DNA of 64,000 nt from positions 40,257,625 through 40,321,624 of the forward strand of contig OX246739.1 of NCBI GenBank assembly GCA_945910005.1, written 5' to 3'. Under the pieces are notes generated by a model. That model was not told where the DNA came from. It worked only from the letters and a program-made list of their open reading frames with translations, and made no database searches. The translations under genes and the position numbers were made by a program. The stretch comes from Isoperla grammatica (taxonomy: Eukaryota; Arthropoda; Insecta; Plecoptera; Perlodidae). This document shows, in pieces, positions 24,659 to 38,500 of the stretch (position 1 is the first letter of the stretch; every line of letters starts with the position of its first letter).

Positions 24659-27638
24659 GCTGACAGGTGTTCGAGCACTGGCTGACAGGTGGTCGGACAC
24701 AGGCTGACAGGTGGTCGGACACAGGCTGTCAGGTGGTCGGACACAGGCTGTCAGGTGGTCGGACACAGGCTGACAGGTGGTCGAACACAGGCTGTCAGGT
24801 GGTCGGACACAGGCTGACAGGTGGTCGGACACAGGCTGTCAGGTGGTCGGACACAGGCTGTCAGGTGGTCGGACACAGGCTGACAGGTGGTTGGACACAG
24901 GCTGTCAGGTGGTTGAGCACAGGCTGTCAGGTGGTTGAGCACAGGCTTACAGGTGGTCGAACACACAGGCTGACAGGTGGTCTAACTCAGGCTCTCAGGT
25001 GGTCGGACACAGGCTGACAGGTGGTCTAACTCAGGCTGTCAGGTGGTTGGACACAGGTTGACAGGTGGTCCGGACACAGGTTGACAGGTGGTTAGACACA
25101 GGCTGACAGGTGGTTGGACACAGGCTGACAGGTGGTCGGATACAGGCTGTCAGGTGGTCGGACACAGGCTGACAGGTGGTCGAACACACAGGTTGACAGG
25201 TGGTCTAACTCAGGCTGTCAGGTGGTCGGACACAGGCTGACAGGTGGTCTAACTCAGGCTGTCAGGTGGTTGGACACAGGTTGACAGGTGGTCCGGACAC
25301 AGGTTGACAGGTGTTCGAGCACTAGCTGACAGGTGGTCGAACACAGGCTGACAGGTGTTCGAGCACTGGCTGACAGGTGGTCGGACACAGGCTGACAGGT
25401 GTTCGAGCACTGGCTTACAGGTGGTCGAGCACAGACTGACAGGTGGTCGAGCACAGGCTGACAGGTGGTCGGACACAGGCTGACAGGTGGTCGGACACAG
25501 GCTGACAGGTGGTCGGACACAGGCTGACAGGTGGTCGGACACAGGCTGTCAGGTGGTCGGACACAGACAGTCAGGTGGTCGGACACAGACAGTCAGGTGG
25601 TCGGACACAGGCTGACAGGTGGTCGGACACAGGCTGACAGGTGGTCGGACACAGACAGTCAGGTGGTCGGACACAGACAGTCAGGTGGTCGGACACAGGC
25701 TGACAGGTGGTCGGACACAGACAGTCAGGTGGTCGGACACAGACAGTCAGGTGGTCGGACACAGGCTGACAGGTGGTCGGACACAGGCTGTCAGGTGGTC
25801 GGACACAGACAGTCAGGTGGTCGGACACAGACAGTCAGGTGGTCGGACACAGGCTGACAGGTGGTCGGACACAGACAGTCAGGTGGTAAGACACAGGCTG
25901 ACAGGTGGTCGGACACAGGCTGACAGGTGGTCGGACACAGGCTGACAGGTGTTCGAGCACTGGCTGACAGGTGGTCGGACACAGGCTGACAGGTGTTCGA
26001 GCACTGGCTTACAGGTGGTCGAGCACAGACTGACAGGTGGTCGAGCACAGGCTGACAGGTGGTCGGACACAGGCTGACAGGTGGTCGGACACAGGCTGAC
26101 AGGTGGTCGGACACAGGCTGTCAGGTGGTAAGACACAGGCTGACAGGTGGTCGGACACAGGCTGTCAGGTGGTCGGACACAGACAGTCAGGTGGTAAGAC
26201 ACAGGCTGACAGGTGGTCGGACACAGGCTGACAGGTGGTCGGACACAGGCTGACAGGTGGTCGGACACAGGCTGTCAGGTGGTCGAGCACAGGCTGACAG
26301 GTGGTCGAGCACAGACAGGTGGTCGGACACAGGCTGACAGGTGGTTGGACACAGGCTGTCAGGTGGTTGGACACAGGCTGACAGGTGGTCGAGCACAGAC
26401 CGACAGGGGTCGGACACAGTCAGGTGGTCGAGCACAGGCTGACAGGTGGTTGGACACAGGCTGACAGGTGGTCGAGCACAGGCTGTCAGGTGGTCGAGCA
26501 CAGGCTGAAAGGTGGTTGGACACAGGCTGTCAGGTGGTCGAGCACAGACTTATAGGTGGTCGGACACAGGCTGTCAGGTGGTTAGACACAGGCTGACAGG
26601 TGGTCGAGCACAGGCTGAAAAGTGGTCGGACACAGGCTGACAGGTGGTCGAGCACAGGCTTACAGGTGGTTGGACACAGGCTGACAGGTGGTCCGGACAC
26701 AGTTTGACAGGTGGTTAGACACAGGCTGACAGGTGGTCGAACACAGGCTGTCAGGTGGTCGGACACAGGCTGACATGTGGTCGAGCACAGGCTGTCAGGT
26801 GGTCGGACACAGGCTGACAGGTGGTCTAACTCAGGCTGTCAGGTGGTTGGACACAGGCTGACAGGTGGTCCGGACACAGGTTGACAGGTGGTTAGACACA
26901 GGCTGACAGGTGGCCGAACACAGGCTGTCAGGTGGTCGGACACAGGCTGTCAGGTGGTCGAGCACAGGCTGACAGGTGGTCGGACACAGGCTGACAGGTG
27001 GTCGGACACAGGCTGTCAGGTGGTCGGACACAGGCTGTCAGGTGGTCGAACACACAGGTTGACAGGTGGTCGGGCACAGACTGACTGGTTGTCGGACAGG
27101 GGCTGACAGGTGGTCTAACTCAGGCTGACAGGTGGTCGGACACAGGCTGACAGGTGGTCGGACACAGGCTGTCAGGTGGTCGGACACAGGCTGACAGGTG
27201 GTCTAACTCAGGCTGTCAGGTGGTTGGACACAGGCTGACAGGTGGTCCGGACACAGGTTGACAGGTGGTTAGACACAGGCTGACAGGTGGTCGGACACAG
27301 GCTGACAGGTGGTTGGACACAGGCTGTCAGGTGGTCGAGCACAGGCTTACAGTTGGTCGAACACACAGGTTGACAGGTGGTCGAGCACAGGCTTACAGGT
27401 GGTCGAGCACAGGCTTACAGGTGGTCGAGCACAGGCTGACAGGTGGTCGGACACAGGCTGTCAAGTGGTCGAGCACTGGCTGACAGGTTGTCGGACACAG
27501 GCTGTCAGGTGGTCGGACACAGGCTGACAGGTGGTCAGACACAGGCTGTCAGGTGGTCGGACACAGGCTGTCAGGTGGTTAGACACAGGCTGTCAGGTGG
27601 TCGGACACAGGCTGACAGGTGGTCGAACACACAAGTTG
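24659..27638. repeat. Satellite array of a 22-bp unit, about 135 copies
   Basis: The unit is CAGGTGGTCGGACACAGGCTGA with variants. The main dimorphism is CTGACAG versus CTGTCAG; others are GGTTGGACAC, TCGAGCACAG, TCTAACTCAG, TCCGGACACAG and a CAGACAGTCAGG subtype concentrated at 25560-25890. Blocks of variants recur in order, giving higher-order structure; for example the TCTAACTC-TTGG-TCCGG-TTAGAC series near 25025, 26825 and 27205, and a longer block shared by about 25380-25500 and 25975-26090. Because 22 is not a multiple of 3 and the unit has few stops, it creates many repetitive ORFs on both strands; these are not genes. Every consensus unit contains the E-box CAGGTG. Confidence 0.97.
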
Positions 27639-27970
27639 ACAAGTTATCAGTGCATGACAGCAGGATTCATATTCCCTCACCGCTACAACCTCATAGCTGG
27701 TTTGATGCCCCGGCAATATATCACGACGGGTCGGCTCAGCGAGTCACTGCACAGCATATTAGTGCGGCTGCTGAGTGGCAAGAGGCAAATAGAGCCGCAG
27801 TCTGTACATGTCAGCCATGTGAAGCGTATGAGCAGTGAGCAATGAGCAATACTATCCCGTCATGAAACTCGTTAGACTAGACTGTGGAGTGTACAGAAAA
27901 CAGTTTCAGTTACATCGTTGTTTGTTCAAATAAACATCTTGAAATGACCAGTGATACAAGTGTGTTTAGT

Positions 27971-28402
27971 AATAGGGAACACGCGTATGAAAATTGTTAT
28001 CGATTTTTAAATACCTTGTCTCTCATTTCATAATTTTGTGTCTTTGAATTTTGAAAAACGGATCAGTCTATGCTTCAAAATAATTGGTTTAGTAACGATA
28101 AATAAAAGGGCGCGAAAAACGAGCCGCCGCCATGTAGAGTGGATTTGACGTCATGGGTTTGTACTTTGTACGCTCACCGCCTCAGCGATTGGTCTGTTAC
28201 GCCACATCTACAGAACCATTGCGTCACAGCCACCTGTACGCGTTTCAGATCCCCAGTTTAAACTTCAATAAATGTGACCACATTCAACCTATTTAAAAAT
28301 TTCTTTTTTACGTGCGACTTGCATTAATATACTTTTTGTATCTAATACTATTAAACTAAGTGTTTGGTTTAACAAAAAAAAATCGTACGCGTGTTGCCTA
28401 TT
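27971..28402. mobile_element. 430-bp MITE, copy 1
   Basis: The termini AATAGGGAACACGCGTA and, inverted, AATAGGCAACACGCGTA are 17-bp inverted repeats with one mismatch. The whole 432 bp recurs in the same orientation at 57169-57589 with only scattered differences and a few short indels, which defines the boundaries. The interior holds GCCGCCATGTAGAGTGG, a TGACGTCA and CGCCTCAGCGATTGG. It has no coding sequence. Confidence 0.92.
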
Positions 28403-31400
28403 GAAAACATATATGTATTGTCGACTGCTTTTTGTACGAAGGTTATGTCGCTAGTCCGGTTTCAAAATATTGAAACATGCTTCGCATTGCCTTTGTTTTG
28501 TTTTTTTAATCGCACGACAAGCAGAGCTACCATATTTTACTTACTTTTTTCGGATAGCTCTGTTAATATTGCTTTATTACTTCATAATTAGCGTAAGAAT
28601 GATTTCAATTAAATTCCATTCTTTTTGTTGTGTTGTTTGTTGTAAGTCTGTTGTAGAATTAATTTACTAAAACATTGTTTAACTATAAAGTTTAGAGAGT
28701 TGTAACATTTAAGCTGCTCCTTATAATTCGAAGATATTCTAGGCGTGAATAAAATCATTATTGTGGCCAGAGCAGCCAAATCATCAAATAACATTAACTT
28801 TATTTCCATTAGCAGTTGAGTTGGTTAAAAGTGTAGTTTCTATAGTGTGAAGAGATTATTTTCGAATTGAGACGCATTTAGAAAATTGGCTTCTGACGGT
28901 CGACTAAGCACACAAGAGCCATTATGGTAACGTGATACCGTCTGGTATTGTTACAGATAAAACTTGGCTGCCTCAACCCAGAGAAGCTCAGTCATAAGAG
29001 TGGGTTCGTCGGAAATTGCCGGTGCTAAGTTCAGTTCAATGTATTATGGTCTTTACCACTCCAATCTCGATGTGAAGGTGTAATCACTTCTATCAAATGT
29101 TCACTTTCTAAATGCTTGGATCTATGGGTGACGTTCTCCAGGGTTGTAAGTTTCTTTTTAATAACCATTAAATTGAAAACATTACTTGATTTGTAAGAAA
29201 ATGGAAGCATTTTTTTGTCGCTTATATTTAAAATATTGCAAGTCTGTTTTTAAATGTATTAACACCGTTTTCTTAGAGTAAAAGCACATTTTATGTTTTT
29301 GCATTTGTAATTTTTTAAACATTAACACATGAATAATGACTACATGACATGCCCAGTTTATGAATCGAAACTGGATTGCAGAGAGAGAGGTTTAATATAT
29401 AACAACGCCTAATAGGCCACGGCCAACTATACTGACTTCCCTTATTGATCTTGAATATTCTAACATCAATTGCGACTAACTAGGTGTACGTAAATTAAAT
29501 CTATAAACACATCCTTTCAAGTCGATTGAACCACTACTTCAAAAATTTATTTGTGTAAAATAAAATATCTTTATTATTGTCCTTTACATAAGCACAACAA
29601 GGAGTACCCACGTGACGTCAAAACTACCATATAAGAGGCCATTAGGTGTTAATATAATACTAATTTGCTTGTCGAGAAATATGAGAGATTTTAGCGCGTA
29701 TACACCCCCCCTCCCATCCCCTTAACGTTTATGAAAATTATTTTGTCATTGTAAACCCTTCACAAGCGTGAACGAGACAAAGGTGCTTCTTTATGTAACT
29801 TGTTTCAACAATAGTTTAAGAACTTCAATCAAACGCCATCTGAAACAATTCAACAATAAACATGGCCATCTACGGTATAAATAAATATACCGTTTTTGCG
29901 CCCAGTATGGCTGGCACGCGCTTTATACAAGCGGTAAGCACGTTCGCATCCCTACATGTAGGGTTGAAGAGCACTGTGCAGTGTGCGATGACGTGTCTGC
30001 ATCAACAAGTGTCTAGGAACTCTTCCTCGCACGAGATGAATGCGAAGAGACCCCCCCCCCCCCCCTTCTCACTCTACCGACCCCGGCCATCTGTCACGCG
30101 TCACCCCCTGCTTCGTGACGAGCGAGACTGATAACCGGGGGGGCAAAGGTCACCCGACATTCTCTAAGTGCAGAGTCCTACATGCATTAACGGGTAAGAG
30201 GGTTCGCTGGCTTGACACAAAACATCACACGGAAACAGTAATGCAATCAGTTAGATGAACGCACTTCACTACTATACCACATAACATGGCGAGAACGTGT
30301 GTGATAGTAACTGGAAAACTGAGAATGGAGAAGTATCGCATACTTTCTGAATTTGACAAACCACTGTCACCAACTGTGGAGCCGAAGTACTATTGAAATA
30401 CTGAAGTTTTGTACGTATTATGTCGGTTTTGCGATGGATTTGATTGTGATTACTTTGTATTAAAATTGGAAATCTTTCCCAGACCTCAAATGTTACCAGA
30501 AAAAAACGGTACACTTTGAATTAAGAAAACTCAAGGTTATTAGGCAGTCTAGTTTTAAATTTATAGAAAGTTATCTCGGCAGTGGGGTTATAAGAAAGCC
30601 TACTCAGTAAAACTTGTTAAAACATTCTAGTTACAAAAATGCTCTCATAACTTATTCAATTTGCAATCGGCTCTAATATATGAACTCATCCGACTCCTGC
30701 GACTGCAGAGAATTTCGGTTCGGGTGACCTCCTGAGTATTCGGTCTATTTCCAACTCAATATTTGAGCTCACGCCGTATCGTACGTGCGCACGTCCGCAG
30801 GCTCTAACTTGTGTGTATATATATACCTTCAATTTAAACTTGAAACATACTCGGGAAAGCATTTTCTATATTTCCACCCTCCAGCGACCGCAATTTCCTT
30901 CCCGTTCACGTTTGGCTAGCAATATTCAAAGGAATTGGATGTTTATTTTTCTCTGTCTCTATACTTCCGGCTCCTTTGTATCCCTCGTTTTCTTCGGCTT
31001 CGGCTTAAAATTTCTAATAAATAGGAAAACTCCGCGTCGCACACCTCGACTTGAACACAATCAACACACAAACCAACATCCCGTCAACAAAAGACGAACG
31101 ATAGAAACAGTTTGTTCCACTGAGGAGTTAAATCAGCTTTCGAACAAATGAATGTTTCACGAAGTAGGAGTTGGAAACAGGAAAGTTCGCTTCAAGTTAT
31201 GACATATAATATATTATGTATGTTTGTGTTAGTGTTTCGCCCTTTGATGTGTTTACTCCGCAGAGTTGCCATTGCATTTGGTATTAATACCGAGAAGCTT
31301 CATATCTCCTTTTATAATATTCATTTCAAGGTTTCGTTTTCAAGGCTGGTCTGTACATTACAAACGCCCCCAAGGCAAAAAAAAAAAAAAAAAGTAAGTA

Positions 31401-32377
31401 CTCTGGGTTTACTCTAAAGACCAAAGTGATAGTACAGAGATTGAGAAGTGGAGTTAACTAATACTTGAGGAAACAGAGTGTCTGCTACGTATTAATGTCT
31501 CTATTGATGAATCTGGTGGTTAACACAAATTGTACGCAGTAGAACGTTTTACAATAAAAAAGTAATGAATATTATATTTCAGCACTGTTTTATAGAAAAA
31601 AATAAAGACACAACATCGCGATGTACATTTGAATGCCTTCAATGAAAACACAACACAACATAAAACAAAATTATAAAATGAATATAAAATAATCAAAGAT
31701 ACAAGTATAGTGTAGGCGATTGTTTGTAACATAATACTTTAGTTCAGATATACTGTGTGAGTTATGCTTCGATTCACTCAAGGTCAGGTTGAAGATGTAT
31801 GTCATGTGACTATCCCAAAAACTGTCGTGGGTGTACGTGCATTTAGTGCGTGACATTATGTTTATAAAGACTGAAATATAATTATTTGTTCTTCTACTTC
31901 TTTAATTAAAAATGTTATGATGTTAAAAATTATAAACAATTTTTTTAAAAATTTTATTTAACTTCTGTTATTTTGTTTTAATTATTTATAAATAATTTTT
32001 AATAATTGTAATGTATAATTATTATGGTTCGGCGTGCAAGCAGTAGTCAAAAACATTGCCGCGATCGGGCAATGCTCTTGAAGAAGCATACATATAAATA
32101 CATTAAATATTATCACACAAGGCTCTAGGGGTATTTTGTTTTTGTGAAATTGATAATAATGACGTGAAATGAAATCAAAAGCATCGTATTACAAACTATC
32201 TAGCAATATATCTTAGGAGCCTCATTTAAAAACACTTGATTGTCAAAGAAGTTTTGAAACAAATTATACCGAATTAACTCAATTATTTTATCACTAACCA
32301 ACACTATTGAAATGAGTAAGAAAACTAGTTAGTAAATATTTAAATATGTATAACTTAAAAAACAATGCGGTATAATT
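28403..32377. other. Region between the MITE and the 3' end of the elongase gene
   Basis: No exon recognised. A short ORF begins with a good start context at 29862 (MAIYGINKYTVFAPS) and runs into GTAAGC, but matches nothing I know; its start overlaps a perfect palindrome ACGGTATA-N6-TATACCGT at 29872-29893. Poly-C lies at 30051-30064. Extremely AT-rich sequence at 31905-32030 probably includes the elongase 3' UTR; a minus-strand AATAAA lies at 31954-31959. The sequence AATAAAATATCTTTATTATT near 29560 may be another LINE tail. Confidence 0.4.
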
Positions 32378-32551
32378 TCAAGTTTGTTTTTTCTTTGCCT
32401 GATTTTCATTATAAATCCGCAAGTAAAGCAGACAGAAAAGATATAAGAAGTAGAACACATTTGTTGCGATGATTATTGCCATGGCCTTGGGGTATCCACA
32501 ATCGTAGAACAGCAGCTGACTTACGTGGGCCAGGACCAACACAAACTGAAT
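32378..32551 (-). CDS. ELOVL exon 7 (C-terminus and stop)
   Basis: Begins after TTTCAG with [15 protein letters not shown], completing the TSMQIIQF motif across the junction. It encodes the DCGYPKAM segment and the last membrane helix, and ends in a lysine-rich tail closing with KKQT and TGA. Phase 0 entry, 57 residues. Confidence 0.95.
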   Translation of the reverse strand: MQFVLVLAHVSQLLFYDCGYPKAMAIIIATNVFYFLYLFCLLYLRIYNENQAKKKQT

Positions 32552-35500
32552 CTGAAACACAAACAGAATTCGTATAGGGGACTTTGTCTTCCGAACAGTT
32601 CGCGGATGATTTTGATTCTGTTGAATTAGCTAGTTTTCAATATTCTGGTATTCATCATAGTTATAGCGACCAATTAAAACCACTCCGCTTATCAAACAAA
32701 CAGAAATAGTATTATCTCATACTTATACAATAATAACGGTATGGATTAAAATGTTCAACAGATTTTGCTATGAAAACTGTACAGATACTAAACACAAAGC
32801 GAATGTAATATTTACATCAATTTGTTTCAAAATGTTCTCTCGCCAAATTTGAAACACATGATTGCATAGAAAGATTATATACAGACAGACAAACAAGTGG
32901 GAAGATACTTACGATCTGCATGCTAGTTAGGTACTTCTTCCACCATAAGTACTTCTGGTACTGAGGGCCCAGGGCCGCTAACAGGTAGTAGCTATACATT
33001 ATCACGTGGATACCTGTGTTGAGTAGCATGCCGAAGGTCCCATGTCCCCCTGTGGAAAGTACGCATGTGTTATATTGTGTTTGTGACGTCATAACGGCAA
33101 AGAGGAAACTGGCGGGTTCTAAACAACCTACTCTCCCTTGCTGTTAGCGTGGTCGGTCCATTTGATAAGTGGAAATAATCATTTTAAAACATTAATATAA
33201 AGCAATCCAATTATTGTATTTGTGGATTTTATATTGCTTTCTAAGTTCTAAGTAAATTATGTTAAACCTTTTCTCACTGTTTGCTCGTTTTTTTTTGAAG
33301 TTTCAAGTTTTACACGCGATTATTTGGAAGATCTACTTTGGTGTATATTATTTTATAATTTTGCCTAATTTCTGCAAACGTTTACTAAGGCGTGTAGAAA
33401 CACTTTTTCTCGTAACACTTTCAAGATAAGTTCACCCTTGCAGTCAATTTCAGTACACATGTTTTTTCTAATAAATAACTAGCGGCGTTTAACATACTTT
33501 TGCAGGAATTGCATTATTTTGCTTTAAAAACCACTGCGTTTTACATAATTGACGTGAATATCTTATCTAAGTACGAGTCGACTATCTACCAAAGAGTGTT
33601 GCCACTCCCAGTAGACATGCGGACATGCACAAGTACGTCATGTTATTGAAATATCTTATCTCTGAGCTAACACTGGACTCACCTGGCACGAACCTAGCCT
33701 TGATCCAGGCAAGGATTGGCATGGACGTGTGGTGATACAGGTGAAGATGTGTCACCTGGTTATCTTTCTTACGCAGGACGAAGAACACCTGCGAACATTA
33801 GAGGGTTATCTTTCTAGGAAATGCGGTTACAACCAAAATACTAACATCGATTCTTACAATATCTGCTGCTACTTATATTCGTACTCATAGTATTAATGAA
33901 ATAATACCTACTTCATTCAAGAAAATATTAAAAATTCTTGAGTTATTCACGTTTTATTCTAAAACATGTCTGTAATTTTATTATTTAAATGAAGGGATAT
34001 CCTTTAAATTATTTTTGAAGCATTCAAAGAATTAATTAGATTCTAAGATGGAAAATAAATATTGTCCATGCGGTATTTTGTTTGATACATTTCAACGATG
34101 TCTTGACTCTTCCACAATGAGGATATATCCGTTCGGTAGACAATCACGGATTTGATAGCGCAGCCAACCAGGGGCACAGTACCATGAACAGTATTGACTT
34201 TCGTTTTTGTGAGAAAATAGTTTAACACCGAATTGTTATAGTTTTCCAGCAGCTGGCGATGGTAAACACTCTTTGAGCTTTATGAAAAAAAAAACACAAC
34301 TATAACAACCAATCTAAATATTGAATAATTGATGCTAATAAATAATATTATTTAAGGTTATAGTTATAAGTACCCGAATATACGTTTATTGTAATTTGTC
34401 GCTATTTACACGTAGTCATCCCTACGCAAACCCATCTCTTGACTTCACAACTCGTGTACCTAATCACCCGCCATGTGCATTGACATTGTTATTTAGATTT
34501 GAAAGCTTCTATTGCAAACAAATTCTTAACAATATTTCAAAATCATAATAATCTATCCCAGAGTTTGTTTATATTCGTCCGGTTACATAATCAGTTATAA
34601 CAACACATGCAACCTATCAATATAATTGCTCATAGACAACTGTGCTTCTCATTAATGCCAACTATAATTTACATAAAATACTATATTAAACCAAGGAGAA
34701 AATATTCTGAGCAGAGTCATACTAAGCTATTGTCCTTACAATTAGACCTAACTTAAAAATATATCTAGCCCAGGGACGGCGAACCTTTTCGAGCTTCAGT
34801 GCCATTATTTACAAACTATTGAATTTACTTTGGCCAAGCGTGCCAAATTCTCAAAAAAGGCATCGTAAAATTTTAATTTCATTTTTATTAAAGCTTTTTC
34901 AATAATTATTATGTCTTTCAGGGAACAAACAGTCAGTTTATGTTTGTAATGTTGTGATCACTCCACACAATGCAGCTGTTGGGCAAAATCCTGCCAGAGG
35001 CGATATTTTTGTACACATAAAACACTCTAAATGCCTGGAAAAAGTGTGGTCGATTTCATCCTGTAGGTTTTGTTCACGTTAAAGAGAATAAATAGTCCAC
35101 TTACTGTATCCAAAAGATCTAACAGTTTCAACACAAAGTACACCCACGTGGCCCTCGCCATCTGCAAAGAGCATAATAATCAGGTTTATGTTGTATGAGA
35201 TTCAAAGTCATTTACACAACGGCCTCGCTTATATTTGGGACTAACATCTAAACCTTTACAGGAACTGGCGTGAATACTGGTAGGCCCATGTTATTGGAGC
35301 TCAGAACAAGAGAAACGTGCATAACGCTTTTGTAATACACGCGTTAATTTTAAAACACGTTTTTCATTTTAAAAGCTAGTAATAAACCTGGTTATTCTAT
35401 CGACTGGTTAACTAAATCAGGCGTATAGCCTACTTCGGATTTTCACAGATTTTTCTTTTATACTATTCGTTATCTATATGATTATCAGCTAGAAACGCAT

Positions 35501-38500
35501 TAATCAACTAAGCCCAACAACAAATTCCCGTTACATGCCTTGAAAGTTAAAAGTGATTATCTCACTTCCTGACGACTAAAGGTGTTTAAGGTAAATATCT
35601 CTCGAGAAGATAAAGGTGTGATTCTTTTTAACAAACGAAGACAGCACGTCCTGGTTATTTGAAAACATTCAGCCGACGATCAGCCTAGTGAGACGTATTT
35701 AAAGTGAAAAGGGAATACATTGAACATAACATATTTTAACATTTATGGCTTTGCGTTTCATAAAATATGGGATAACTCATGCCAGAAGCGTTTATACCCT
35801 AGTCAAGGACCTATAATATAATGTTGTAAACGATATATAGGAGATAACACCGCTTTCAGCGCTCCAACCGTCTAGTGTCACTTATTATTATTCCGCGTAT
35901 GAACAATGAGGCGAAAATGAAGACCTCTTGATGTTTGTACAGCAATGTCGTGTCGATCTTACCCTCAGACCTGACGGGCTGTCAGTATAATCGACTGGCT
36001 GGCATCTGTAGTTGTAGTCCCGTAGCCAGCCACTCTGCAGCAGCTGAAAACAAAGCATGAGAGAGACATGAGTGACACGATGACAATTTTCAGACCCTTT
36101 GTCTGGTTTTCATTACGTAACAATTAAAAACTAGTTTCTAAATGACATCAATGTTCATTTATGGATACCACATCATCACCAATATACCATTTTCAAAATG
36201 CCCGAGGTCCCTCAGACTGTTAACCACGTCCCTTTTGTCTTCAATTACAACAACACACAACAATACAAACAAGGTTTCATATATTAACGCTCATTGGTGC
36301 ATATACAAGGCAAATTTCTATACGAATGACAACCTCTCTCGAATGCATGACACTAAAATATATCTGCTTTCTTATAAAACATTATCAATAAATAACAAAA
36401 GCATGATAAAAATGTCAAGTAGTAGGCCTATACGAAAGCGATCTTCATATTCCCAATAAACATTTAGAGTCCAATATTGTTGAATTAACAAACACAACTT
36501 AAATGACTACTTTGTGCCAGTTCCGGTACAGAACACCGTTTGTTAAAACATGTGCCAATTAAATTAGTGTAGTCTCGACAATGGATGGTAATTTTATGTT
36601 TTAACTTTTTCCGTTCATTATTTGTTCGCTGAGTATAGAAGTGGTTTTTATCAAGTTGAGACATGTGCCTCGTTGCTATGTGCTGTTTGCAATATTCTAT
36701 ACTTTCTTACGATATAAAACAACACCCATCCCGTATCGGAAATCAAACCCAGAGCACTTAGCATTGTAGGAAAGAATGGTCCGTAACATTTACTAGGCCT
36801 TGTACTTTTTTCTCGTCATGCACTTAAAAATAATTCTGTATAATTATATTATATGTAAATGTGTGTGAACATATAAAGTGGTTTAACCTTCACTGCATAT
36901 ATTATTTATTCTCTATGTATTTATTAATTGTTCAGTAATTACTTTTAAACGTTAATTAGGTAATTATGGCCAGGAGCTGATCACGTTTCATACTCACTTT
37001 TTTCCGTATTCCTTTGCAATATTGATCATGTGCGTAGTACATAATTGTTAATTGATGATTTAATCTGTAAGCTTAAGTGATTTTCAATACAAATAGTATC
37101 TTCTTTCATATTAAATTATCATTTTGAAGTTGCATCGATTTGACAACACAATCACGTTAAATATGGCAATATGACGTACGTGCGAGGGCGCAACTGTTCG
37201 GAGCACACAGGAAGTGTGGTCTACCAACGTAAGTACATGAAAAAAAACTAGATTTGCGCCCGAAAGTGACTTTGCCCAAGGTTAGGGGGGGTTATTGTAT
37301 CTGGTCGATCTTGGCCTAGCTGCCCGACATCCCACGAAAGTTGGGAAGGTTATTGGGTCTGGTTGATATGTGGTTCAATATGGCACACGTTTTTAGATCT
37401 TTACCTTCTGGATTGGCTGCACTGCACCGGACACGAGCGGAGAACAAGGAAAAGGGCGTAAACTTTTAACATAAAAACTTCAACAATCATTTAATACTCT
37501 TTAAAAGTAACTACAATATTATAATAAACCTCAAAATAAAGACAATTCAACATTGAACAATAAACAAACACTGCCAACAAAACTTTTCCGTTTTTCAATG
37601 AAATAAGTGAGTAGGAAAGGCGATCTGCTCCTGGCCATAAATACCGTTAGTTAATATATAAATATTAAATATTTGTTTTATAATTTTAGAAAGATACGAG
37701 CAATGTAAATGTAGCTGGTTGTATGTTTCAATGAGGTTTTCGTAAAATATGTTGCCGATAGAAATTGCTTAGTGAAAAGACGCGAGACTCTAGTTCGGTA
37801 GGTTGCCGGTTCGATATAAGCCGGTAGAAATCCTGCCTGAAAGATTAATTCAAGACTTTTCGGTCAAATTGCGAATACTGGGATTGTCTCCAATACAATA
37901 GCCTTTTAACTCATAGTTAGTGAGTGAGAGTAAGTTGTGAGCGGCAATTGTAGTGCCGATGAGTTTTCCAACTCTACAGTTGTAAACCAAAGATATTTAA
38001 GAGATATATGTTTTAAAATAGTGACTCGTGGATAGTAAGACAGGTCGTTGTTTAGTTAACAATACAAGATAATGCATTCTAACAATTACTAGATAATTTA
38101 AATAATGTAAATATAGCAGACGTAAGTAGACTATAATGTGTGCGGATATATCTTGTTCAGCAGCCACACGCATCACAATGTCACACGCAAGCCATAATGT
38201 TACACGCAAGCCACGCGCTTACCTCGTTGAGCAGCCACACGCGTCACAATGTCACACGCAAGCCACAATGTCACACGCAAGCCTTAATGTCACACGCAAG
38301 GTACAATGTCACACCAAGCCACACGCTTACCTCGTTGAGCAGCCACGCGCAAGCCACAATGTCACACGCAAGGTACAATGTCACACCAAGCCACGCGCTT
38401 ACCTCGTTGAGCAGCCACACGCGTCACAATGTCACACGCAAGCCACAATGTCACACGCAAGCCACAATGTCACACGCAAGCCACAATGTCACACGCAAGC

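Noticed and set aside
24659..27638. CRISPR-like repeat array
   Set aside because: Units are contiguous with no unique spacers, and the genome is eukaryotic.
24667..27845. Many ORFs of 70-130 codons on both strands
   Set aside because: They arise from a 22-bp repeat whose unit lacks stops; the same peptide appears in all frames and both strands.
28950..29170. TTACAG followed by an open stretch and a GTAAG, exon-like
   Set aside because: Stops occur in all three frames before the donor and no family resemblance was seen.
36735..36775. Further B-box-like GGGTTTGATTTCC on the minus strand
   Set aside because: No A box at proper spacing and no shared body with the other SINE copies.
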